Below are positions 1 to 9,569 of a DNA stretch of 64,000 nucleotides, piece by piece. Numbering within the stretch: the first letter of the stretch is position 1; the number at the start of each line of letters is the position of its first letter. The translations under genes were made by a program, and so were the position numbers. The stretch comes from Polytrichum commune (lineage: Eukaryota > Streptophyta > Polytrichopsida > Polytrichales > Polytrichaceae), in assembly GCA_950295325.1 (NCBI GenBank), contig OX485809.1, positions 35,345,081-35,409,080 of the forward strand. The letters run 5' to 3'. The notes beneath the pieces are model-generated. The model saw only the letters and a list, made by a program, of their open reading frames with translations, was not told the DNA's origin and searched no databases.

Positions 1-566
1 TTAGACCCCGGATTGCTTAGCAGACCGACATATTCATGAGAGTCATTTGTTGTACTCTCATCATCCCCCAATCTGATATAAGACAAAAGTGATAAGTTTG
101 TTTGCACTTGTGTTTGTCCATAAGTCATAGTGGTAAAACTAAATTGGAATAATGCAATAAGGAAAGCTAACAGGAAAACATCATGACCAAGTCCTTTAGC
201 TCCATTGAGCAAGAAGTAAATTGAACCATCCACCATTCTGTGACACCCTCTCAAAATCTTGAATATGTGGTCTTTTGGCACTAAGCAGTGAACCAAAAAC
301 CAACAGCTTTTTGAAGCACCCGTGCCCCTTCTAAACAAATATTGAACTACTGCTTTCTGATCATCTATCAAGGTTCTTGCAGACTGCCTCTCAGAAACTA
401 TAACCAGAGAAGAGAAAGAGAAATACTGGAATTTTCTAAAGCAGGGGAACAACAATGCTGCACTAATTAGCAGTGCCCACTTAAATAAGTGATGCCAACC
501 TTGACAGCATGATTGAGAGGTGTTTAACATATACGTTGAAGGCAGTTTTTTGTAAAATATTCTCGA
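1..566 (-). CDS. Unrecognised open frame, cut by window start
   Basis: On the minus strand one frame stays open for 188 codons, from an in-frame TAG at 567-569 to the window edge. It has no stop and runs off the end, so it is probably a true exon or an old element ORF. Two hydrophobic stretches are visible: one near the beginning (WALLISAALLF, about 450-490) and one near 135-180 (DVFLLAFLIALFQF). A basic stretch with RRGTGASKS lies between them. The real exon start is unknown; AG acceptors at about 509 and 567 are possible. I do not recognise the family. It follows the UPS exons on the same strand but does not resemble the expected C-terminal half of a ureide permease, so it is either a separate gene or sequence inside a long UPS intron. 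Confidence is limited by the missing homology. Confidence 0.35.
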
Positions 567-875
567 CTATGCCAAAGTCATTCAAGTATCTCTCTGGAAG
601 GTAATGTGGTTTTCTTTTTCCATCTGGCAAAGGCCATTGAAGATCAAAGAGCCCTTAATAACCACAGGGCCAGTGAACGGAAGCCATACTTAGGGTAACT
701 GAGGGGACGCAAAGGCGCATCTCACACTAGAAAACAATTCAGAAATTGATCACTGTAGTAAACTATTCATCTCAGTGACAGAATGGTGTAAAATGTATGC
801 CAAAGATTTATCAATCACCATAAAGGAACTCAAGCGACTGCCATCAGGAGACTAAGGTTGAATTAATTTACTCAC

Positions 876-2393
876 TTTCGACGGATTACATCATCTTGCG
901 CAACCTCTAGCTTGGCAGCTATGTCGGCCGCATTCGAGGCATGGCAGAAGGAACCCAGCACAACAGCCACCAGGAAGCATGCAACTCCAGGAAACAAAAT
1001 GGATGCACGGTTCAACCCATCGTCCAGAAAATAATTCACCGTCGTCCCTGCCATCAAAGTAGAGAACAGATTAGCCCGTCTGTTCCACTCCACTCCACAC
1101 AAATGCAGAATTTTGCCAAAATGTGCAAAGTAGATGTGCATAATTCGGTGTCTGTTCTTCAACGGACACCTATATTTGAGTGGTGTATGGATGGGTGTGA
1201 ATCTAAGAACAGACAGAAAGATATGTGTTGAAAAGAGATTGGACTGCGTGCTCAATACTTGTGAACCATTCTAGATTGTAATAGTCAACATGGGGGGCCC
1301 GCTATATGATCATTTAAATACTTAGAGAATCTTCACTTTGACAAATAAAACACGACCTCCAAATTTTATGACGAAAGTGGCTTCAGGCACGATGTGGATT
1401 TGCTATTCATCTCGCACTAATTGCGTATTTCATATCCTATAAGAAGTGGGTGCAGAGAGAAAAGTGTCCGTTTTAGACCCGGTTACCTTCGAAGGCAGGG
1501 ACTTCCTCTCAAGAATATTAGAAAGAAAAGTCCTCTAAATCATGAGATTGCTTGGGGAACGAAAGAAAAATAAGAAAGAAGAATACCAAGCACAACGGCA
1601 AGGCTGGCGGACACCACCTCCGTCAAAGAGATCCCCACGAATGCGAGGGAGTATTGCATCCCCATGTTCCCCAGGCACAGTGCCAATCCGCCGAACATGG
1701 CAAAGGCCACAGAAGCCCCATTGTCCTGCACCAAATCAAATCAAATGTCCACCAAAAATGTGAGCACCAAAAATCTCCCCTCCTGCCGCCTTGGGGTAAA
1801 ACTGGGCGCTTGTGTGGTGTACTCCATCTCTATCTATAAAATTGAGTCCACCGAATACTGTATTTGATGTCCTTATTGCACGCAGGCGGCCCCCATTGGT
1901 GCCGACAAAGGGCTAGACTTACAGAAATTGCCCAAAGATGTCAGAAAAGCACGAGGAAACGAAATAAAATAGAAGTAGACTACATCAAAGTGAACATCCT
2001 TGCACAACCTTTAACTTCTGGACAAGCACTGCCATCTTGAAAACAGAGAGAGACTTTCAATGGAGACTTCCCATTGGAGTAGATCAACCAAAGAAGTAGA
2101 CAAAAAATAAAGAAAATATGAACCCTCCGATACATGTTTGGCCATTCCTATTATACCTGGAAGAGCTGGGCGATGAAATTGGGGGATTCGTTGGTACCGG
2201 GCCCGATCTCGCCCAGGGTGAAGGCAAACAGAAGGGCCACTGCGTAGTTGGCGATGGTGTAGTCGAGGTATGTGTGCATGGGCACTCGGCCCCTCCGTTC
2301 CAACACATTGAAGAGCGCTGGCCATGAGCCCAGACACCACAGGGACACCACCATCAAGGCGATGGCGCCCACCTCATCCTTCATCACATACAT
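876..2393 (-). CDS. UPS: Ureide permease (UPS family), N-terminal three exons
   Basis: Plant ureide permeases are multi-pass membrane proteins that move allantoin and related oxo-nitrogen ring compounds such as uracil across membranes. Three exons join cleanly: 2393-2157 (79 codons from MYVMKDE), 1725-1587 and 1047-876. Donors are GTATAA, GTATTC and GTGAGT; acceptors are TGCAG and GGCAG. Family motifs are clear: LGSWPAL then ERRG and TYLDY near residues 20-45, FTLGEIGP about 58-65, FAMFGG and LGNMGMQY about 87-102, then TTVNYFLDD, FPGVACFL and SNAAD. The 182 codons make up roughly the first half of the usual 390-400 residues. The last donor (phase 2) points to further exons below position 870, but nothing resembling the C-terminal half is in the window, so the gene continues outside or is truncated. 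The start Met aligns with the family start. A dispersed repeat sits in intron 2. Confidence 0.85.
1161..1472 (+). repeat. Dispersed repeat R1, copy in UPS intron 2
   Basis: A 312-bp block matches 24,022-24,347 along its length; shared landmarks are GGGTGTGAATCTAAGA, AGAGATTGGACT, ATAGTCAACAT and GAAGTGGGTGCA. The ends are short inverted repeats, AACGGACAC at 1161 and GTGTCCGTT at 1464-1472, which suggests a small terminal-inverted-repeat element. It has no coding capacity. Partial or inverted relatives are at about 4890-5165, 12,240-12,450, 14,390-14,480, 38,745-38,880, 39,050-39,260 and 63,430-63,660. Confidence 0.6.
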
Positions 2394-2421
2394 GGCGATC
2401 ACGGGCGGGCCTGAAGAAAAT

Positions 2422-3750
2422 AATTCACACTTGTGCACAAAAAACAACAACTCCTCCTCCAACACTCAGCCTCGCTCCCTGCCAAACCGCACCGTAAGCA
2501 CTCCACTCCACACCCTCGAATCTCCCGGTCTGCTGCCTCTCTCGACCCCGATACCTCACAGGAACATCTCCAAAGACACACTTACACCTCAACCTTAACT
2601 CCACGGCACCCCAAAATTCCTCGAGATTCGGCAGTTTACTCCACCCTCGATTTTCTTAGAGCTTGTGAGTTTGGTACGAACGGTCGGAGGGAACTCACCC
2701 CGGGGTGAATACTATAGATTTCCCGACATCTTGGGTGCTAACCGAGAAAATTCACACTTGCGCACAAAAATAATCCTCCAAAGCAACTGTGAGCATCCCA
2801 CAATGCACACCCTTGAATCTCCTGCTGCCGCTCTCGGCCCAGCAGCACTCTCAACGACGATACCTTACAGGAACATCTCAAAAGGGGCAGTTACACCCTA
2901 ACCTCAACAGCAACCCAAAATTCCTTAAGATTTTGTAGTTTTACTCCATCCTCGATTTCTTAGAACTTGTGACCTTGGGACCTTGGGACCTTGGGACCTT
3001 GGGACCTTGGGACCCATTTGCGTACGAACGAGTGGAGGGAACTTACCCCATATGAACACTATTGATTTCTCCACATCTTGAGTCCTAACCAAGAAAATTC
3101 ACACTTGCACACAAAAAAATATCAACCTTCCAACAGTGCCCTCCCTGCCAAAAGAGCACTGTGAGGACTCCTCACCCTCAAATATCTTGCATTAGTCTCA
3201 ATGATGATATCCCCCAGGAATCTCTCAAAAGAGGCACTGTTACATCCTAGCCTAAACTCAACAATACTTTTAAAAACCGCGCAAGATACTGCAATCTTAC
3301 TCCACCCCTGAATTTCTGATAAACTTGTTGAGTTACTTTAGCAACCATTTGCGTACGAACGGTCAGAGGCAACTCAACCCGGGTGAATACTATTGATTTC
3401 TTGAGGTCTCGATCCCCGACCAAGGAATTTCACACTTGCACTCAAAAAATCCTCCAAAGCAAACTATGAGCACTGCATGTAACCCTCGATCCAATCTCCT
3501 GCTGCCACTCTCGTTGACCAGCATCAATTCTCAACGATGATACCTCACAGGAACCTCTCAAAAGACGTCGCACTTTTTACACCTAAACTCAACTCAACAA
3601 CACACAGCCAGAAATTCCTCAAGATTCCACAGTTATACTCCACCCCTCAATGTCTGATAACTTGTTACTTTGGCACCCATTTGCGTGCATGCGTACGAAC
3701 GGTCGGAGGCAACTCACCCCGGGTGCCTACTATTGGTTGCTCAATATCTC
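2422..3750. repeat. Tandem array of about 335-bp units (4 copies)
   Basis: The landmark AATT(T)CACACTTG begins at 2422, 2749, 3096 and 3426, so units are 327, 347 and 330 bp. Each unit carries the same order of blocks: CACACTTG with CAAAAAA, a C-rich part with CTCCTGCTGC, ACAGGAACATCTC, a CTCCACCCTCGATT block, and GCGTACGAACGGTCGGAGG. The array begins just upstream of the UPS start exon; on the minus strand the first unit runs straight into the exon acceptor TTTTCTTCAG. It may act as promoter or 5-prime leader DNA for that gene, which is inference. Confidence 0.75.
2971..3010. repeat. GACCTTGG octamer microsatellite (5 copies)
   Basis: Five uninterrupted copies of the 8-mer GACCTTGG lie inside the second unit of the 335-bp tandem array. 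The neighbouring units have a single related copy (GAGTTTGG or similar) at the same place, so this is a local slippage expansion. Confidence 0.85.
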
Positions 3751-3839
3751 GCGCCTGTGATTTGTCCCACACTGTAGGTCCGACGTTGCGTACGCAATAT
3801 TTGTTTGGAGTTTTTTTTGCGCTGTTCCATATCATGGGA

Positions 3840-4380
3840 TAGAGGCGATCTAAAGATTGTCTTTGAGTGGTAACATAATGCATGTCAGAATGAATAAGAT
3901 TTGGTGAAGCTCAGTGTAAGAAGCTCAGTGAAATTTTCAATTTAATATGAAAAGAGTTTGTTGCTAAATATAGTAATTTTAAAATGTCATTTTAGGACAG
4001 AGGCTCTCGTGGCAAAGCCACAAGTCTCTTGTTGTTTGTTTTTTTTTCTGTTTTTAGGTTTCTGCCTCAGTGTGTTGATGAGTGACCTTTTGATTGATGG
4101 TTCAGATCATCTTGTTGGGCCTCCTGGCCTTGCTCAGACTTGTGGTTGTGGCATTGGGGCCACTGCTGTAGGTGATGAAGGAGAATTTGTGCAGAGATTA
4201 GGGAGGATTCGGATAAGTGCGATGGAGAAAGAGTGGCAGAGGCGGAAGAGGAGACTTGCGTGCAGGAATAAAGCTCTCCCACACTCATTCCCTCTCATCC
4301 TCCGGATAATACCAAATTATTCCAGCTTTCTTGCACTCAAGCCTCCTCCGCCTCGCTTGACTTAACTTTGACGTGAGGAG
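3840..4380. other. Intergenic, no gene recognised
   Basis: A plus-strand frame is open at 3958-4365, but its translation has no recognisable domain and the composition matches the surroundings. The stretch ends at the left edge of a hAT-type MITE at 4381. Confidence 0.4.
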
Positions 4381-4824
4381 CAGTGCCCGGGGAGATTTTT
4401 GGGCATAATCAGTCAAGATCCAAGTGTTAACTTACCAAATCCAAGCAGTTCATGTTGTGATTCTTCGGTTTTTCTTTAGGGAATTGTTAAATCGACCACG
4501 TAGTTTGTTGAAACAATCACAAAGACGCGTCGCACAGTCACATGACCTGACAAAATTCTATGTTCATCACTTTCATGAAGTGGAGCAAGGTATCAACTCA
4601 ATTTCATCTTTTTTTACATTTCAACTTACAATGCAACCAGAAGTGTTCAAATTTTGGATAAATCGTGTGACTACGTGACGGGCCTTTGTGGTCGATTTAA
4701 AAATCCTTTTTCTTTATTAATTTGAGGTATATTCTATAGATTCCTCAAAAACGATCAGTAATTCGCATGAAGCCTTGAACTTCAACCAATTCATCTATAA
4801 CTAGCGGCAAGTTCTCCTCATTTG
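4381..4824 (+). mobile_element. hAT-type MITE copy interrupted by another MITE
   Basis: The left end (CAGTGCCCGGGGAGATTTTT, then CATAATCAGTCAAGATCC) and the right half (TTGAGGTATATTCTATAGA, then CTTGAACTTCAACC) match the intact family member at 28,897-29,122. The copy is split at 4479-4706 by an unrelated element. Its right terminus has decayed and the flanks give no clear 8-bp duplication, so this is an older copy. Confidence 0.65.
4479..4706. mobile_element. Mutator-like MITE nested in the hAT MITE
   Basis: A 228-bp insertion is flanked by a perfect 10-bp direct repeat, TTTTTCTTTA, at 4469-4478 and 4707-4716. Its ends are imperfect terminal inverted repeats that share TTAAATCGACCAC exactly and begin with GG. 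A 9-10-bp target duplication and GG-starting termini are characteristic of Mutator-like elements. No coding capacity. Confidence 0.75.
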
Positions 4825-4889
4825 TTGGTTTGACACGAGAAGGAGGTTTGGCAACTTAGGTAAGGTATCTAGCGTGTGTTATGTCATAC

Positions 4890-5165
4890 ATTTTTCTCTC
4901 TACACCCACTCCTCGCCAAAGAATATGAAACACGCAATAAGTGCAAGATAATTAGCAAATCCAAATCATGCCTATAGTCACATGCTTCATAATTTCTAGA
5001 GTTCATATGAATATCTCTCTAATTGTCGGAGTGATTCTTGTGCTCGTTAAATGGTCATATAGGGACCCACTTATGTTGACTATGGAGCCTATAATGATTA
5101 GCATATTTTAAGCACATGGTCCAATCTCTTTTAAACACATGTTTGTTTGGTGTCCCTTTTTCAAT
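4890..5165 (-). repeat. Dispersed repeat R1, inverted degenerate copy
   Basis: Read on the minus strand it carries R1 landmarks: AGAGATTGGACC, GTCAACATAAGTGGG, ATGACTATAGGC and GAGTGGGTGTAGAGAGAAA. It is more diverged than the copies at 1161 and 24,022. Confidence 0.5.
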
Positions 5166-5384
5166 ACAAACTTGACCACATACCTCTCAAGTATAGGTGT
5201 TTAGATTATTGCTATGCTTGATTTAGGCACACCTACCTTACTTCATCATCCAAGGGTGGGTTTACATAACAAGGTCTGGATCCAAGAATCTTGGGGTCCA
5301 AAACGTCTTTTTATAGACCTTACTTTTGGACTCAAAATCAGACCCAAGCTTGATGATTGGCTTCTTAAGTGTTATCTTTGGGCC

Positions 5385-5810
5385 TTGCCCATCTAGTCAC
5401 CACATGAATCCTTCTAGGGTCAACCTCAATCCCATCCTTACCCACCACATGGCTAAGGTATTCTAACTCACTCTTTGCAAAAGTGACACATACTTAACTT
5501 AGCATATAACTTGTTCTCACGTAGTGTGCTGAATACTTTGCATAAATGCTCAAGGTATTCTTCTTGTGTTTTTGTTAACACCAAGATATCATCAAGATAC
5601 ACCAAGACAAACTTCCCTAGCAAGTGCTTTTGGAGAATATTATTCATCATCCTTGGAAAGTTGTAGGTGCATTAGCCAATCCAAAACTCAAAAACTTTGA
5701 ATTGATAATGGCCAAAAGGCACTCTAAATGCAGTCTTGCGGCCGGTTTTAGACTAGCCAACCCAAACTTACATTTGTGTATTAGAACAACGTATGTATGG
5801 TGTCTTTAGC
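5385..5810 (-). pseudogene. Ty3/gypsy reverse transcriptase fragment, decayed
   Basis: The minus strand encodes the RT core of a Ty3/gypsy polyprotein: a KTAFRVPFGHYQF-like block (about 5735-5700), then ANAPTTF and MMNNIL, the catalytic FVLVYLDDILV (about 5610-5575), a KTQEEYLEHL block, and ELEYLSHVVGKDGIEVDP with WARP at the end. At least one frameshift lies just before MMNN and stops lie upstream of KTAF. No RNase H, integrase or LTRs were found, so this is an isolated inactive fragment. The YLDD box and the flanking family blocks make the call secure. Confidence 0.85.
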
Positions 5811-5849
5811 TAGGCTCAATTGTAATCCATGTTACACATTTATCTCACC

Positions 5850-8545
5850 TATCAAGTTCATAGAGAGGTTGCAAAAATTACACTCAATACAAAATACCGC
5901 GTATACAAACATGCTCTTTTGCCATATCATGTAACATTGTTGAATGGTAAGAACCTCTTGTACACCAAACACCACTCACTACCACACTTAGTATGTATCT
6001 ACTGAGCCTTGGTGAATACTAAGCAAAGTACGCTCAACTCCAAGCGAGTAAAGGAGTCTTCACATGCAGGTATTTAGGGTTCAAGTATTAGTTAGTAAGG
6101 TGCAGTGGTTGCCCTAGGTCATGAAAACTCTAAATCATGGAGCGTGGTAGCTTCCTTGACCATGGTTAGTTAATTCATGGTTAAGATAGTGTAGTGTCTG
6201 ATATTGGTGTACAACTTATTAAGCATTCCAAACTTTGTAGGAAGTTTAATCAGTTGTTTCACTATTCATTATTTATATAATTTGAAAGAGAGAGAGAGAG
6301 ACTCTCAAATTGTCGTAAATGAGGGACACCTCACCTTGATCACAGCCGCAAACTCATAGCTTATATGAACCCGAGATGGGTTTATTAAGGAAAACTATGA
6401 AACAAGTGTAACTTGAGAGAAGAGATTCGGCCTAATGATCTTCAATTTCAATAGTATCAAAAATGCAAAAATATAGGCATAAGAGTTGTGGATTGGCATA
6501 GCGGTAAGTTGGGTTATCTCCTTCACAATGTTTAGATATGTATCAAACCACCTAATGTATCTAGGAGCGAAGTCCAAAAATGTTGCAACTTCGCACCAAC
6601 GATTTTAAAATCTATCCCCCACTCAAGTTAGAGATGACCGCACATCATTTTCCATTGCGGTTTACCCTCTAATTCATGTTGAATATTATATTATATATGA
6701 TAAAATGTACTCACAAATTTATACACTCCAAAGATTGTGTGGCTAAAGATCAAGTTAGCTTAGCGAATTTCTAAGAGTGCAAGCAAGCACTCCCAATAGG
6801 TATTCTAAGATGAGAAGTACAAGCCCACCCTCCAAAAGAAAAGGAAGTTTCTTGACTTTAACGCTCGGTAACACATGATCAATGTAAGGTAGAACGGACT
6901 CCCATTCACGCCGGTGAAAAGCACATATACCATCGTTTTATTTTATTTTATTTCTTCTAGGATGAGAGGGAATGAGATTAAGGTTCCCTAACCCTCACCT
7001 ACCATGAGTAGGCATTGCATCTAGGGGTCATTTCAATTGGTAAAGCATTTGACACGCCATGGATGAAACGAATCTCGTTCATGACATTAACATGAAACGA
7101 CATTTTTTTTTTTTTCTTACTGTCTTCTTGATTCTCCATGTTAGAGCATGCCCATCAAATCGGACAAATCTTTTGTTATCATTAGATTTGGAGGCTTCAA
7201 GTTGTAAGGTTTGATGGCATGCTTGTCCCTCAGTTTAAAATCAAAATTGATCATTGCCATTAAATATGTTATAAAGGGCCTCTCTTTAAAGTCTCGTCTA
7301 AGCAAGTGTTCTCCTATAAGTAATAGTAAGGAAGTATGAATGGATATTCATTGACACAAGGTTAAAGTTGAAACTTTTTGCACGTACGGAGGTTCTTACA
7401 AACTTCTAACATTTTATTGCTATGCATGATTGTGAATAAAATAAAATAAATGAAAATATATGCATTAAAACCCCTAAATATTTGTGAAACCACTTTCAAC
7501 TATTTTCTATGTTAATGGATCCATGACTGTCCCTGGTCAAGTGTTATAGTCTCCTGATTTCGGACATTGGGATAACTTTTTCCTGAGAGAACATACTAAA
7601 CATGGCCTTTTAAACATGCGTACAATTAAATAACACATGTTCATCACGAATAGACTGTTATAAGGAGCCAAACCATAGGTTTTGTTTTCAAGCACTTTCA
7701 TGTTGGAAGGGATCAATAGTTTAGGGGCTAAACTATTATGAATAGCTTGAATTAGCTTCCAAATGCCTAATGGTTTTACTAAGCTTGTGATAGTAGGTCT
7801 TTCATTCTAGTTGATAAAAGCCTTAACTTTGTGAAGACAAATAACGAGACACCAACTGCATAATGATTTCTTCTAAAAATAACAACGAACGTAATATTGT
7901 TGAGCAACTCTTCATTGTTGTTTTTCCCCAGATGGGCATACGTCACTAAGGACATGTGGTTGTGAACTCCATGCCTAAACATCAATTAACAATTCAACAT
8001 AGGACATACAATTGATGGTATATCAAAAAAAAATTTGAGTACAAGCTCTACACCACCTTTTTGGGCCATTGCCTAGTTTGGGTGGGCAATTTTTGACTTT
8101 CTTGCCTTCCATCCAAAATTTGACGATTGATTTATCATTTGAAGTAAGATGTGAAGGCCATAACCACTCAAAGATGGTTGTCGTGCTTAGGTATTGCCTC
8201 CCCCTCATTGTTGTCTACAAAAGGTAGGTTGCCTAAGAAGAAGAAAGGTTATTAGTCCTCAAGTAGAGAAGTCATTTCAATGAAATTTCTAGGAGACAAC
8301 GTAGATTAATCATTTGAGGAAGAGTGATAATCTAAGAAGGATCAATAGAAGGATAAGGAAGAGTGATAGTCTAAGAGGGTTTGAAAGTGGTAGTCTAAGT
8401 GGAAGAAGACCAAAATAGCACGAGGGAGACTAAGTCATTTAAATGACATTAACATGTCATAGCCATGTCAGATGTCTAAAATCACATAGAAGAGAGGAAG
8501 ATATTATCTTGTGTTATTTAATGCTAAGAGAGAAGGGTGCAAGCA
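5850..8545. other. Gene-poor AT-rich stretch
   Basis: No exon, domain or TE structure was recognised. Contents are small: a (GA)n run near 6284-6300, T runs near 7104-7116, and AT-rich low-complexity DNA. The open frames here are about 60 codons and resemble no known family. Confidence 0.5.
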
Positions 8546-8557
8546 CAGTAAAATCCC

Positions 8558-9562
8558 AGGGGGGGGGGGAGGCACTGGTGATATTTTATAAACGACGTGC
8601 AATAAAATATAGGGTATTGAATATTCATTTGAGGTGAATTTTTGAATAATTTTATACAAATTATAGGGGTGAACTAAAGTTGGAAGCCTCTTATTAAAAA
8701 ATACCATGCAATATAACATCTATATTTTTATTATATATATTTTAAATTAAAAATAACCTTGAATAAAGGTATCATAAGTTGAATATTACGTAGGCTTAAA
8801 TGGGATGGATGAAAATTGCTTTTATCTAGTCTATTTTTGTAGATGAATCATGGTTTTAGGGTTTTGGGTGAGCCAAGGGGGTTAGCTATCTTGACAATGA
8901 TCTTCTCTTTCATGGAGCCCAAGCTCATCTTTTGTTGTAGCCGTTGGCGTGTTTGGTTTGCCTTTCTTAAAGCCATTGCACGTCTTCAAGGGTTTGGTTC
9001 TATTTTGTACCTTTGAGCACTAAAAGGTACAAAACGTCTCTATTATGTTTAAACGTTGACATGAAGGGATATATTTGAGACAATATTTGATGTTTGAAAT
9101 TATTTTGTAAATGTTGTACAAACTCTTGCGATCGTGCAAATGTTGGACACTTTCGTTTCTTATCTTAACACACTAAACTTTAAGGCTACACTCTACTTGC
9201 ATTTTCCATTACAATCTTGTTGGTGTAATTACTTTCCGTTGTGTTTTCTTCTTGTCATGCCACAACAATGCAATCATGTTGCTAAAATGCCAATTCACAA
9301 TGCAACCCCCGCCCCCTTTGGTTAAAAATTATATGCTATCAAAAATTTGTAAGAAAAATAAGGTGTCTAATATTCAATGCATTCTAGATTTCTAATTACC
9401 AATAGGGTATTGAAATTTTGAGCTCAATAGATTTTTCCTACTTTAAGGACTCTTAATATTCTAATTCCCAAGGATAATACCCCCCCTTGAAAATAAGTGG
9501 TTATTGCAGGTGTCTCCAAAAAATTATTATGGGTGTTGCCCCCCCCCCCCCCCTCGGGGGGG
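8558..9562 (+). repeat. Dispersed repeat R3 with G/C homopolymer ends, copy 1
   Basis: The left edge is a G run (8559-8569) followed by GGCACTGGTGATATTTTATA; the right edge is GTGTTG followed by a C run from 9541. The same order of sequence recurs at 28,110-28,866: TATTCATTTGAGGT, ATACCATGCAATATA, TTTGAGACAATATTTGATGTTTG, CACAATGCA, AATACCCCCCTTGAAAATAAGTG. The terminal runs are inverted (GGGG...CCCC), so it behaves as an inverted-repeat element. The copies differ by internal indels, and neither has coding capacity. Confidence 0.65.
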
Positions 9563-9569
9563 GTAGTCA

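Noticed and set aside
5214-5850. Complete Ty3/gypsy element
   Set aside because: Only a short RT segment is recognisable; no LTRs, integrase or gag were found nearby.
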